A DNA stretch of 6,912 nucleotides from Chloroflexota bacterium (GCA_020850915.1 JADZDV010000353.1:1-6912), one strand, 5' to 3'; counted from the first letter of the stretch, positions 1-6,260 are shown. Program-made: numbers and translations. Notes: generated from the letters alone by a model not told the origin.

Positions 1-1758
1 GTTGGGACCCATTCGGACGCACCAGAGCGCGTGCTGGGCGGCCTCCGCAAGCTCGAATACCGCGGTTATGATTCGTGGGGCATTGCCGTTCGCCAGAACG
101 GCGTTGCAAGTCGAGAGCGAGTCGTTGGAAAGATTGGTCACGCTCAGACCACGCTTCAGCCAAGCACGATCGGGTTGGGCCACACTCGCTGGGCAACCCA
201 CGGCGGCGTGACGGAGGCGAACGCCCATCCGCACCTCGACTGCACCGCTCGGATAGCAGTCATCCACAACGGCATCGTCGAGAACTACCAGGAACTGCGC
301 CGCACCCTGGCAGCGGCGGGCCATGAGCTGAGATCGCAGACCGACACGGAGGTGATCGCCCACCTGCTGGAGGACGAGCTGCCACGTCATGAGACCGAGG
401 TGGAGGCGCTGGTCGCGTCGCTCCTGGTTGTCTTCCGCCAGCTCGAGGGCATGAACGCCATCGCCGTCCTGGACACGCACCGCCAGCAGCTCGCAGCCGC
501 CAAGAACGGCTCGCCGCTCGTCTTGGGCTGGGGCGCTGACGGCAACTATCTGGCCTCTGACCCAAGCGCGCTCCTGGATCACACGCGGACGCTGACGTTC
601 ATGGACAACGGTCAGGTTGCGTTGCTGAGCGACGGAGAGATTCGCGTCTGGTCGGTGGAGACTGGCGAGGAGGTCACGCCAGAGACGGTCCATGCGACCT
701 GGGCATCGAGCGACGCCGACCTCGGCGGCTACCCCGACTACATGACCAGGGAGATGCACGAACAGCCGGCCGTCCTGACGCGCATCGCGGAAGAGCGTGG
801 CAACGACGCGGCCGAGCTGGCAGAGCACATACGACGCGCTCGCGGCACCTACCTCGTCGGCTGCGGCACCGCCGCCAACGCCGCCCTGCTCGGCCAGTAC
901 ATCTTCTCCCGAGCCGCCTCGCGACACGTCAACTTCTCCACCGGCTCGGAGTTCGCCTACCTCGAGCACTTCCTCCAGAAAGGCAGCCTGGCGATCGGAC
1001 TCTCCCAGAGCGGCGAGACGATCGACATCGTAGAGTCGCTGACCGCTGCCCGCGATCGCGGCTGTACGATTGGCGCCCTGGTCAATGTGGAAGGCTCCAC
1101 GCTGAACCGTATGGCCGACTTCAGCGTCCTGCTGGGCGCCGGCCCCGAACGGTGCGTGCTGGCCACTAAGAGCTTCACCGCCAAACTCGCCGTGCTGCTC
1201 ATGAGCGCCTACGCTTTCGATGGGAGACTCGAGGATGGACGTCGCCTGGTCGAGCGGGCGGCGGATGAAATCCACCGCCTGCTCCGAGACGAGCGGCTCG
1301 GACTCATCAGGACGCTCGCTGAGAAGATCTACCGTCGAGACCACCTCTACGTCATCGGGAGAGGCCCCAGCTACCCGCTGGCGCTGGAAGCAGCCCTCAA
1401 GATCAAGGAGGTCAGCTACATCCACGCGGAGGGCTTCGCTGGCGGCGAGCTGAAGCACGGCGTCATCGCCCTTATCGAGGACGGCAGCCCCTGTCTGGTG
1501 TTCGCCCCGTGCGACGAGACCTATCGTGGGATCATCTCCGGTGCCATGGAGGTCAAGGCTCGCGGCGGCTACATCATCGGGGTCTCGCCGGAGCCGAACG
1601 AGGCGTTCGACGTCCATATCCCAATCGAGGATCTCGGCGACGGGTTCAGCCTGGCGGCCGTCGTGGCTGGCCAGATCCTGGCCTACAACCTGGCGATGCT
1701 CCGCGGGTACGATCCGGACAAGCCGCGCAATCTCGCCAAGTCGGTGACCGTCAAGTAA
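1..1758 (+). CDS. glmS: Glutamine--fructose-6-phosphate aminotransferase (isomerizing), 5'-truncated
   Basis: GlmS makes glucosamine-6-phosphate from fructose-6-phosphate and glutamine in the cytosol, the first step toward UDP-GlcNAc for cell wall and glycans. The reading frame is open from base 1. The first visible residues align just after the expected N-terminal (M)CGIxGY, so about 7 codons, including the nucleophilic Cys, lie outside the window. Numbering visible residues from base 1, the glutaminase domain shows HTRWATHG (R63, W64, T66, H67), HNG (N90, G91) and QTDTE (D115). Two SIS sugar-isomerase domains follow, with GCGT near 285, LSQSGET at 334-340, KIKE (E470), ELKHG (H486) and the C-terminal NLAKS lysine K580, matching E. 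coli E488, H504 and K603. About 592 residues in full, slightly shorter than E. coli (609). Oddities: GYDSWG where E. coli has GYDSAG (W26), and GCGTA where E. coli has CGTS. Any promoter or glmS riboswitch would be outside the window. Confidence 0.97.
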   Translation, partial: VGTHSDAPERVLGGLRKLEYRGYDSWGIAVRQNGVASRERVVGKIGHAQTTLQPSTIGLGHTRWATHGGVTEANAHPHLDCTARIAVIHNGIVENYQELRRTLAAAGHELRSQTDTEVIAHLLEDELPRHETEVEALVASLLVVFRQLEGMNAIAVLDTHRQQLAAAKNGSPLVLGWGADGNYLASDPSALLDHTRTLTFMDNGQVALLSDGEIRVWSVETGEEVTPETVHATWASSDADLGGYPDYMTREMHEQPAVLTRIAEERGNDAAELAEHIRRARGTYLVGCGTAANAALLGQYIFSRAASRHVNFSTGSEFAYLEHFLQKGSLAIGLSQSGETIDIVESLTAARDRGCTIGALVNVEGSTLNRMADFSVLLGAGPERCVLATKSFTAKLAVLLMSAYAFDGRLEDGRRLVERAADEIHRLLRDERLGLIRTLAEKIYRRDHLYVIGRGPSYPLALEAALKIKEVSYIHAEGFAGGELKHGVIALIEDGSPCLVFAPCDETYRGIISGAMEVKARGGYIIGVSPEPNEAFDVHIPIEDLGDGFSLAAVVAGQILAYNLAMLRGYDPDKPRNLAKSVTVK

Positions 1759-1760
1759 CC

Positions 1761-1794
1761 GGCCCGGCGGAGCGCAGCGCGCCGAGCGGGGGCC
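1761..1794 (+). other. Weak imperfect dyad between glmS and the thioesterase gene
   Basis: GGCCC (1761-1765) can pair with GGGCC (1790-1794). Alternatively CGGCG (1765-1769) pairs with CGCCG (1780-1784) around a 10-base loop. No T-run follows, so it is not a standard intrinsic terminator. It covers the only G-rich stretch (GGGGG, 1788-1792) that could act as a ribosome binding site for the next gene. In such GC-rich DNA this may be chance. Confidence 0.2.
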
Positions 1795-1801
1795 TCAGCC
1801 G

Positions 1802-2248
1802 ATGACCAGTGTCGAGACAGAGAAAGAACCCGCGTCGCGCCACGTGGCCCGGGTCCGGGTGCGCTACCAGGAGACTGACGCCATGGGCGTCGTCTATTAC
1901 GCCAACTACCTCGTCTACTTCGAAGTCGGTCGCGTCGAGCTGCTGCGCGCCATCGGCGCGGACTACGCCCGCCTGGAACAGGATGGGTACGTCGCGGCCG
2001 TCACCGAGGCACGCTGCAGGTACTATTCTCCCGCACTCTTCGACGACCTCCTCGAGATCCACACCAGCCTCTCCCGGCTGGGCCGCACGACGTTCACCTT
2101 CACCTACGAGATCCGCCGAGCCGAGGACGCAAGACTGCTCGTCACCGGCCAGACCGAGCACGCCCTGCTCTCAAGAGCCACCCTGCGCCCCAGTCGCATG
2201 CCCGGCTGGGCGCGGGAAGCGACGCTGCGCGCAATGGGTCTGGCCTGA
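1802..2248 (+). CDS. Acyl-CoA thioesterase, YbgC/FadM-type hotdog fold (4HBT family)
   Basis: A 148-residue single-domain protein, the usual size for small hotdog thioesterases that hydrolyse acyl-CoA or related thioesters in the cytosol, normally as dimers or tetramers. The diagnostic stretch is near the N-terminus: RVRYQETDAMG, then VVYYANYLVYFEVGR, residues 17-44. D26 sits in the position of the catalytic Asp of the 4-hydroxybenzoyl-CoA thioesterase family, followed by the Asn-Tyr and Glu-x-x-Arg of the long helix. The rest (for example TTFTFTYEIRR, then LLVTGQTEHALLS) fits the beta-sheet strands. The ATG lies 43 bases after the glmS stop, so co-transcription is likely. The Shine-Dalgarno signal is weak (GGGGG, 9 bases upstream). 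The substrate cannot be told from sequence. In proteobacteria ybgC relatives sit beside tol-pal, but here no Tol gene is visible, so that role should not be transferred. Confidence 0.9.
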   Translation: MTSVETEKEPASRHVARVRVRYQETDAMGVVYYANYLVYFEVGRVELLRAIGADYARLEQDGYVAAVTEARCRYYSPALFDDLLEIHTSLSRLGRTTFTFTYEIRRAEDARLLVTGQTEHALLSRATLRPSRMPGWAREATLRAMGLA

Positions 2249-2345
2249 GCCGACAGCATCGAAACTCGAAGCTGGACGCGGGGAAACGGCGAGTGCTAGC
2301 GTGAGGCATCCTCTCAGGGCGCGCGCATTGGTCCACGAGTCGACC

Positions 2346-2355
2346 GAGGGCGAGG
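2346..2355 (+). promoter_or_regulatory. Tandem Shine-Dalgarno-like sites at a double ATG
   Basis: GAGGG (2346-2350) lies 5 bases before ATG 2356, and CGAGG (2351-2355) lies 6 bases before a second in-frame ATG at 2362. Either codon could start the MgtC/SapB-family gene. The products differ by only two residues (MD). I chose the first ATG as the longer form. Confidence 0.4.
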
Positions 2356-3642
2356 ATGGACATGTTCGCCAGTGGGCCTACGTTCTCATACCTGCCAACA
2401 TTGCTGCGGCTGGCGCTGGCGTTGGCACTTGGTCTGTTCATCGGCCTGGAGCGTGAGCGGCGCGGCAAGGAAGCAGGCCTGCGGACCTTCGGCTTTGCCG
2501 CGTTGTTGGGAGGCCTGGGTGGTCTGCTTGGAGAGGTCTACGCGGTGCTCGGCCTCGGACTGCTCGGCATCCTCGTGGTGTTCCTCAATTGGGCCACCCT
2601 ACGCGCGGGAGAGGGCCTGGAGTTAACGACCTCGGCCGCTCTGATCGTGACCGGCTTTATCGGCGTCCTGGCCGGTCAGGGCCACACGTTCACGCCGGTC
2701 AGCGCTGCCGTCGCCTCTGCCGCCCTGCTCGCGTGGAAAGAGCGCCTGGCCGGCTTCAGTCTCGGTCTGACAGAGGTCGAGCTGCGCTCCGCCATCCTCC
2801 TGGGCATTCTCGCGTTCGTCGTCTACCCAGTGCTCCCACCAACGCCGCTCGATCCATGGGGATTGGTCGAACCGCGTGCCGCCTGGCTGACGGTCATCCT
2901 CATCGCGGCGATCGGCTTCGTCAATTACGTTCTCCTCAAGATCTATGGCGCTCGCGGCGTAGAGCTGACCGGTTTTCTTGGCGGGCTCGTCAACAGCACA
3001 GTCACCGTCACTGAGCTGGCCACACGCGCTCACGAGACTGGCGGACGGTTGGCCGATGTCGCGTACCGGGGAGTGCTGCTGTCCACCGCGGCCATGGCGC
3101 TCCGCAACGGCGTGCTCCTAGCGATCCTCGCCATCGGCGTACTGGACGACGTCGCCCTGCCGTTGGCGGTGATGCTGGTGGCCAGCCTGATCCTGGCGCG
3201 CCGAACGCGGCTGGCAAACCCCTCGCCTGAGGAGGCGCCCATCGTCCGCCTCGCGTTGCCGTTCTCGCTGGAATCGACGCTCAAGTTTGGCCTGATCTTT
3301 CTGCTGCTCCAGGTCGCCGGCACGCTGGCCCAGCGCCTGCTCGGCGAGATCGGGTTCTACGCGGTCAGTCTCGCGGCCGGACTGGTCTCGAGCGCCTCCG
3401 GGGTAGCGGCAGCCGCCACGCTGGCCTCGCACGGCACGGTCAGTGGGCAGGTGGCCGGTGTCGGCGTCGTCCTCAACTCTCTCGCGAGCACCGCGATCAA
3501 GCTGCCTCTCGTGGCACGCGTCTCCCACGACCGCGCCCTCACCGTGCGCGTGTCCCTGGCGTTGGGCCTCGTCATGGCCCTTGGCATCGCCACAACGTTC
3601 GTGCCGGCGAGTGCGCTGGGCTCACTCTTCCGCGGTCACTAG
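2356..3642 (+). CDS. MgtC/SapB-family membrane protein with C-terminal DUF4010 domain
   Basis: A 428-residue, very hydrophobic, polytopic inner-membrane protein with roughly a dozen predicted membrane segments by eye. The N-terminal part carries the MgtC/SapB signature: GLFIGLERERRGKEAGLRT at about 26-44, with the acidic residues and the AGLRT turn typical of the family, then Gly-rich helices to about 130. The C-terminal half (about 175-425) fits DUF4010, with the motif GFLGGLVNSTVTVTELA starting at residue 206 and a similar Gly-Leu-Val-Ser-Ser segment near 342. This two-domain form is usually about 410-430 residues, so the gene looks complete. MgtC proteins are linked to Mg2+ limitation and control of ATP synthase or phosphate uptake in pathogens. 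The function of the DUF4010 form is not established and transport of Mg2+ should not be assumed. It lies 107 bases after the thioesterase gene and has its own ribosome binding site. Confidence 0.9.
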   Translation: MDMFASGPTFSYLPTLLRLALALALGLFIGLERERRGKEAGLRTFGFAALLGGLGGLLGEVYAVLGLGLLGILVVFLNWATLRAGEGLELTTSAALIVTGFIGVLAGQGHTFTPVSAAVASAALLAWKERLAGFSLGLTEVELRSAILLGILAFVVYPVLPPTPLDPWGLVEPRAAWLTVILIAAIGFVNYVLLKIYGARGVELTGFLGGLVNSTVTVTELATRAHETGGRLADVAYRGVLLSTAAMALRNGVLLAILAIGVLDDVALPLAVMLVASLILARRTRLANPSPEEAPIVRLALPFSLESTLKFGLIFLLLQVAGTLAQRLLGEIGFYAVSLAAGLVSSASGVAAAATLASHGTVSGQVAGVGVVLNSLASTAIKLPLVARVSHDRALTVRVSLALGLVMALGIATTFVPASALGSLFRGH

Positions 3643-3650
3643 CAGCGTGC

Positions 3651-3710
3651 CTGGCGCGCACCTTACGCGTCCCTGGTCTGCGCCGATCACCGCCTACGCC
3701 TCGGCGCCAG
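3651..3710 (+). other. 7-bp inverted repeat with long loop after the mgtC-like gene
   Basis: CTGGCGC (3651-3657) and GCGCCAG (3704-3710) are perfect reverse complements separated by 46 bases, starting 8 bases past the stop codon. There is no T-run, so intrinsic termination is not supported. It may be a weak structural element or chance. The rest of the gap 3643-3747 shows no gene. Confidence 0.2.
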
Positions 3711-3735
3711 CGGGCGTCTGAGTTCAGCCTTCCTG

Positions 3736-3741
3736 CATACT
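3736..3741 (+). promoter_or_regulatory. Possible -10 element for leaderless transcription of the RNA methyltransferase gene
   Basis: CATACT (4 of 6 matches to TATAAT) ends 6 bases before ATG 3748. That is the distance expected if transcription starts at the A of the start codon. No Shine-Dalgarno sequence is present upstream of this ATG and no convincing -35 box is seen. This is an inference from spacing only. Confidence 0.25.
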
Positions 3742-3747
3742 CTTCGT

Positions 3748-5004
3748 ATGACTGAAGCGACCACGACCGTGCGCGCGCGGTTAACGGACCTGGCGTTCGG
3801 CGGCGAGGCGATCGCCAGGATTGATGGCCAGGTCGTTTTCGTTCCATTCGGGCTCCCCGGCGAGGAGGTCGAGCTGGAGATCGTCGAGCGCAAGAAGGAC
3901 TTCTGCCGCGGCCACATCACCCGGATCGTCGAGCCGTCGCCGGAACGGGTCGAGGCGCCCTGTCCGTACTTTGGCGAGTGCGGCGGCTGCAGCTTGCAGC
4001 ACGCCTCGTACCCCGCCCAGCTTGCCTGGAAGCGCAGCGTGGTCGTGGACCAGCTTCGCCGGATCGGCCACTTCCAGCACGCCGACGAGCTCATCCTGCC
4101 AGCTCTCGGGATGGTCGATCCGTGGGCGTACCGCAACCACGCGCGCTTTACCGTCGGCCGCAAGTTCGGCGAACTGTGCTTCACCCACAAGCACTCGCGG
4201 CGCCTGCTTCGGATCGATCACTGCCCGATCATGCAGCCCGAGATCAACGCGACACTCGCCCTCGCCCAGGATAGACTCGCCGGCTTCCCCTCCCACCAGC
4301 TCGCCATTCGGCAGGGTGCTAACACCGGGCAGCAGATGGTCAGTCCACCCGTGCCGAACGTCGCAGAGATCCAGAGCGACCAGCAGACGATCGAAGAGGA
4401 GCTGCTCGGCCGACGCTTCCGCATCGCGCCAGCCTCGTTCTTCCAGGTCAACACCCGCCGCGAGCGCCGACCGCTGCCGGAGGGCCTTCGCCAGCCGCCG
4501 TTCCCTCTGCCGGAGGACGGGCTGTCGATGGCCGAGCTGCTGGCACTGGTCGTGTTCGACCGCCTGGACCCGCGCGGCGACGAGCTCCTCGTGGATGCGT
4601 TCGCCGGCGTCGGCACATTTGGCATCCTGCTCGCCCCAACCGTGGGCGAAGTCCTTGCGATCGAAGAATCGCCCGCCGCGGTCAAGGACGCCCGCCACAA
4701 CGCTCGAGGCCTGACGAGCTTCGAGATCGTGGAGGGCAAGACGGAGCACGTTCTGCCCGCACTGGGCCGCCAGCCAGATGCCGTCGTGCTGGACCCCGCG
4801 CGCGTCGGCTGCCATCCGGCCGTGCTGGAGGCGCTCAGCATCGTCATGCCGCCGAAGATCGTCTACGTCTCCTGCGACCCCGCCACCCTGGCCCGCGACC
4901 TGGCCATCCTCGTCGCGGCCAACTACCGGGTCGAGAGCGTCCAGCCGCTGGACATGTTCCCGCAGACGTTTCACGTCGAGAGCGTGACGCTGTTGACTCG
5001 GTAG
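3748..5004 (+). CDS. Class I SAM-dependent RNA (uracil-5-)-methyltransferase, TrmA/RlmD family
   Basis: A 418-residue cytosolic enzyme expected to methylate C5 of a uridine in rRNA or tRNA using S-adenosylmethionine. Domains in order: an N-terminal TRAM RNA-binding domain (about 4-60, LAFGGEAIAR and FVPFGLPGEEVE), then a [4Fe-4S] site with C72, C78 and C81 in CPYFGECGGC plus C159 in HCPIMQP, then the catalytic Rossmann-fold domain. The family motif SFFQVN ends at N235. SAM motif I is DAFAGVGTFG from D283. DPARVG stands where the family usually has DPPRxG. The nucleophile is C376 in VSCDPATLARD and the general-base Glu is E411 in HVESVTLL. TRAM plus four Cys favours RlmD (23S rRNA U1939) or a dual RlmCD enzyme, but the site cannot be fixed by sequence. 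Unusual: N235 to D283 is 48 residues, about 22 more than typical, filled by an Arg/Pro-rich segment. ATG 3748 lacks a Shine-Dalgarno sequence. Confidence 0.94.
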   Translation: MTEATTTVRARLTDLAFGGEAIARIDGQVVFVPFGLPGEEVELEIVERKKDFCRGHITRIVEPSPERVEAPCPYFGECGGCSLQHASYPAQLAWKRSVVVDQLRRIGHFQHADELILPALGMVDPWAYRNHARFTVGRKFGELCFTHKHSRRLLRIDHCPIMQPEINATLALAQDRLAGFPSHQLAIRQGANTGQQMVSPPVPNVAEIQSDQQTIEEELLGRRFRIAPASFFQVNTRRERRPLPEGLRQPPFPLPEDGLSMAELLALVVFDRLDPRGDELLVDAFAGVGTFGILLAPTVGEVLAIEESPAAVKDARHNARGLTSFEIVEGKTEHVLPALGRQPDAVVLDPARVGCHPAVLEALSIVMPPKIVYVSCDPATLARDLAILVAANYRVESVQPLDMFPQTFHVESVTLLTR

Positions 5005-5017
5005 CGCCCGCGGCCGG

Positions 5018-5047
5018 CGATGCCGTTCTCGACGGAACAGCGCATCG
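5018..5047 (+). terminator. Hairpin just downstream of the methyltransferase gene; possible terminator without U-tract
   Basis: The outer stem CGATGC (5018-5023) pairs with GCATCG (5042-5047). The inner stem GTTC (5025-5028) pairs with GAAC (5035-5038) around the loop TCGACG, with small bulges between the two. It begins 14 bases after the stop codon and precedes the next promoter, which is the right place for a terminator. The following bases are not T-rich, so it may instead protect the 3' end or aid factor-dependent termination. Confidence 0.4.
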
Positions 5048-5077
5048 GCGTCGGATCTCTGTCGAGCGGGAATTAGT

Positions 5078-5105
5078 GTGACACAACGGGGCGACACCGT
5101 AGAAT
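5078..5105 (+). promoter_or_regulatory. Sigma70-type promoter of the amino-acid ABC importer
   Basis: GTGACA (5078-5083) matches TTGACA at 5 of 6 positions. TAGAAT (5100-5105) matches TATAAT at 5 of 6. The spacer is 16 bases, within the accepted range. Transcription would start near 5112 and leave a leader of about 63 bases before ATG 5175. The -35 box overlaps a small palindrome GTGTGACAC (5076-5084). This is the best promoter match I found in the window. Confidence 0.6.
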
Positions 5106-5127
5106 GAGCGCGGCGTCACAGCGCTCA
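5105..5127. promoter_or_regulatory. Perfect 7-bp inverted repeat at the transcription start (candidate operator or 5' leader hairpin)
   Basis: TGAGCGC (5105-5111) and GCGCTCA (5121-5127) are exact reverse complements separated by 9 bases (GGCGTCACA). The first arm begins at the last base of the -10 box, so the repeat spans the expected transcription start, a common location for repressor operators. In RNA, most of the element would form a hairpin at the very 5' end of the transcript. No regulator gene is visible to pair it with. Confidence 0.4.
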
Positions 5128-5135
5128 ACGTCACA
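5114..5135 (+). repeat. Direct repeat CGTCACA, two copies, in the importer leader
   Basis: CGTCACA occurs at 5114-5120 and 5129-5135, 15 bases apart start to start. A third, inverted copy with one mismatch (TGTGACA) lies at 5077-5083, within the -35 region. Three GTCACA/TGTGAC words in under 60 bases is more than I would expect by chance and may mark binding half-sites. Confidence 0.35.
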
Positions 5136-5165
5136 CGCCACCTCTGCTCTCCTCCAGAATCTAGC

Positions 5166-5173
5166 GAGGAAAG
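5166..5173 (+). promoter_or_regulatory. Shine-Dalgarno sequence of the binding-protein gene, possibly sequestered
   Basis: GAGGAAAG lies directly upstream of ATG 5175 and is the clearest ribosome binding site in the window. It supports ATG 5175 over the in-frame ATG 5184. Its core GAGGA (5166-5170) is complementary to TCCTC (5150-5154) across an 11-base loop, so a short 5-bp stem could mask it. Confidence 0.5.
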
Positions 5174-5174
5174 A

Positions 5175-6251
5175 ATGCTGATCATGTGCCCACGACGTGC
5201 ATCTGTCTCCAGTGCCGCTGCCACGGCGATGCTCGCCATTCTCCTGGCGGCGTGCAGCTCGCCCAGCCAGCCCGCGGCCGCTCCAAAGGCCGCCGAACCC
5301 GCAAAGCCCGCCGCTCCCGCCACGGCTAGCGCGTCCGTGGCAGCGGCGGCACCGGCGGCAAGCCCCGGCGCTGCTGCTCCCGTCGCGAGCCCGGCGTCGG
5401 CGGCAGTGCCGGCGAGTCCTATCGCCAGTCCAGCCGCCGTGGGCGCTTCGGCGGCCGTGGCAGCAGCCCTGCCAGCCCCGGGCGACATGCCGGCCGGTAG
5501 CTACATGAAGCAGGTCCAGGATCGCGGCAAGCTCAACGCCGGCGTCAAGACGGACGTCCTGCTGTTTGGCTACCTCAACCCCCGCGCCAACAAGATCGAG
5601 GGGTTCGACGTGGACATGGCGCGGGAAGTGGCGCGCGCGATCTTCGGCGACCCGAACAAGATCGACCTCAAAGAAGTCACCTCCGCCTCTCGCATCCCGG
5701 CTGTGAAGGAGGGCATCGTCGACCTCTTCGTGGCTACAGCGACGATCACCAAGGAACGCCTCAACGAGATCGACTTCTCGGGCGTCTACTACGAGGCTGG
5801 TCAGCAGCTCCTGGTCCCCAAGAACAGCACGATCACCAGTATCGAAGGCGCGGCGGGCAAGCGCATCTGCGCCGCGACCGGCTCCACCAGCGAGCAGAAC
5901 ATCAAGAGGTCCCAGCCGCAGGCTCAGGTGGTCCAGACGGACAAGTACTCGGACTGCCTGCTGGCGGTGCAGCAGGGTCGCGCTGACGGAGTCAGCACGG
6001 ACGACGTCATTCTGATGGGGCTGGCCGAGCAGGATCCGAACATGAAGATCGTCGGCAAGACGTTCACTCAGGAGCCATACGGGATCGGCCTCGCCAAGAC
6101 CCATCCGGAGTTCACCCAGTTCGTCAACGGCGTGCTGGCCAGGCTCAAGCAGAGTGGACGCTGGGCTGAGATCCACAAGCAGTGGCTTGGCAAGTTCATC
6201 GAGACTCCCGCGCCGCCGACCCGTACGGCGGCTCAGGCCGCCGGAGTGTAG
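5175..6251 (+). CDS. Amino-acid ABC transporter substrate-binding lipoprotein (SBP family 3, GluB-like)
   Basis: A 358-residue extracytoplasmic solute-binding protein that captures an amino acid, probably glutamate, aspartate or glutamine, and delivers it to the membrane permease. The signal peptide ends in the lipobox LLAAC, so C27 would be lipidated and anchor the protein. Residues 28-103 are almost only Ala, Pro, Ser and Val, a flexible spacer. The binding domain runs from about 104 to 340: IEGFDVDMAREVA at 141-153 and DLFVATATITKER at 183-195, where R195 fits the Arg that binds the ligand carboxylate in GlnH-type proteins. D276 in GVSTDD fits the Asp that binds the amino group. C232 and C261 match in pattern the cysteine pair of actinobacterial GluB and may form a disulfide. 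The C-terminus is a short Pro/Ala tail. The gene has its own promoter and ribosome binding site and is followed after 51 bases by its permease gene. The substrate is inferred only from family resemblance. Confidence 0.93.
   Translation: MLIMCPRRASVSSAAATAMLAILLAACSSPSQPAAAPKAAEPAKPAAPATASASVAAAAPAASPGAAAPVASPASAAVPASPIASPAAVGASAAVAAALPAPGDMPAGSYMKQVQDRGKLNAGVKTDVLLFGYLNPRANKIEGFDVDMAREVARAIFGDPNKIDLKEVTSASRIPAVKEGIVDLFVATATITKERLNEIDFSGVYYEAGQQLLVPKNSTITSIEGAAGKRICAATGSTSEQNIKRSQPQAQVVQTDKYSDCLLAVQQGRADGVSTDDVILMGLAEQDPNMKIVGKTFTQEPYGIGLAKTHPEFTQFVNGVLARLKQSGRWAEIHKQWLGKFIETPAPPTRTAAQAAGV
5325..5467 (+). repeat. Degenerate 120-base-spaced repeat within the lipoprotein linker
   Basis: Bases 5325-5347 and 5445-5467 match at about 18 of 23 positions, including the identical CCGTGGCAGC at 5335 and 5455. 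They are exactly 120 bases (40 codons) apart. They encode ASASVAAA (51-58) and ASAAVAAA (91-98). This suggests the Ala/Pro spacer grew by in-frame duplication, although low complexity alone could produce part of the match. Confidence 0.35.
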
Positions 6252-6260
6252 CGCAGGCCT

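Noticed and set aside
1809..2456. A 215-codon plus-strand frame overlapping the thioesterase gene and the start of the mgtC-like gene
   Set aside because: Its translation is Ser/Arg/Pro-rich frame-shadow sequence. The other frame carries the thioesterase and MgtC motifs.
3781..5097. A 438-codon open frame on the minus strand opposite the methyltransferase gene
   Set aside because: The plus strand encodes TRAM, Fe-S and SAM motifs in order. The minus translation is low-information and has no plausible start signal or family match.
5077..5120. A CRP/FNR binding site made of TGTGA and TCACA
   Set aside because: The TGTGA at 5077 and the TCACA at 5116 are far more than 6 bases apart, so they do not form a CRP-type site. 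Only a looser repeat cluster is reported.
5175..5260. Twin-arginine (Tat) export signal, from the RR in CPRRASV
   Set aside because: The residues after RR do not fit the S/T-RRxFLK pattern, while the LLAAC lipobox fits an ordinary Sec lipoprotein signal.
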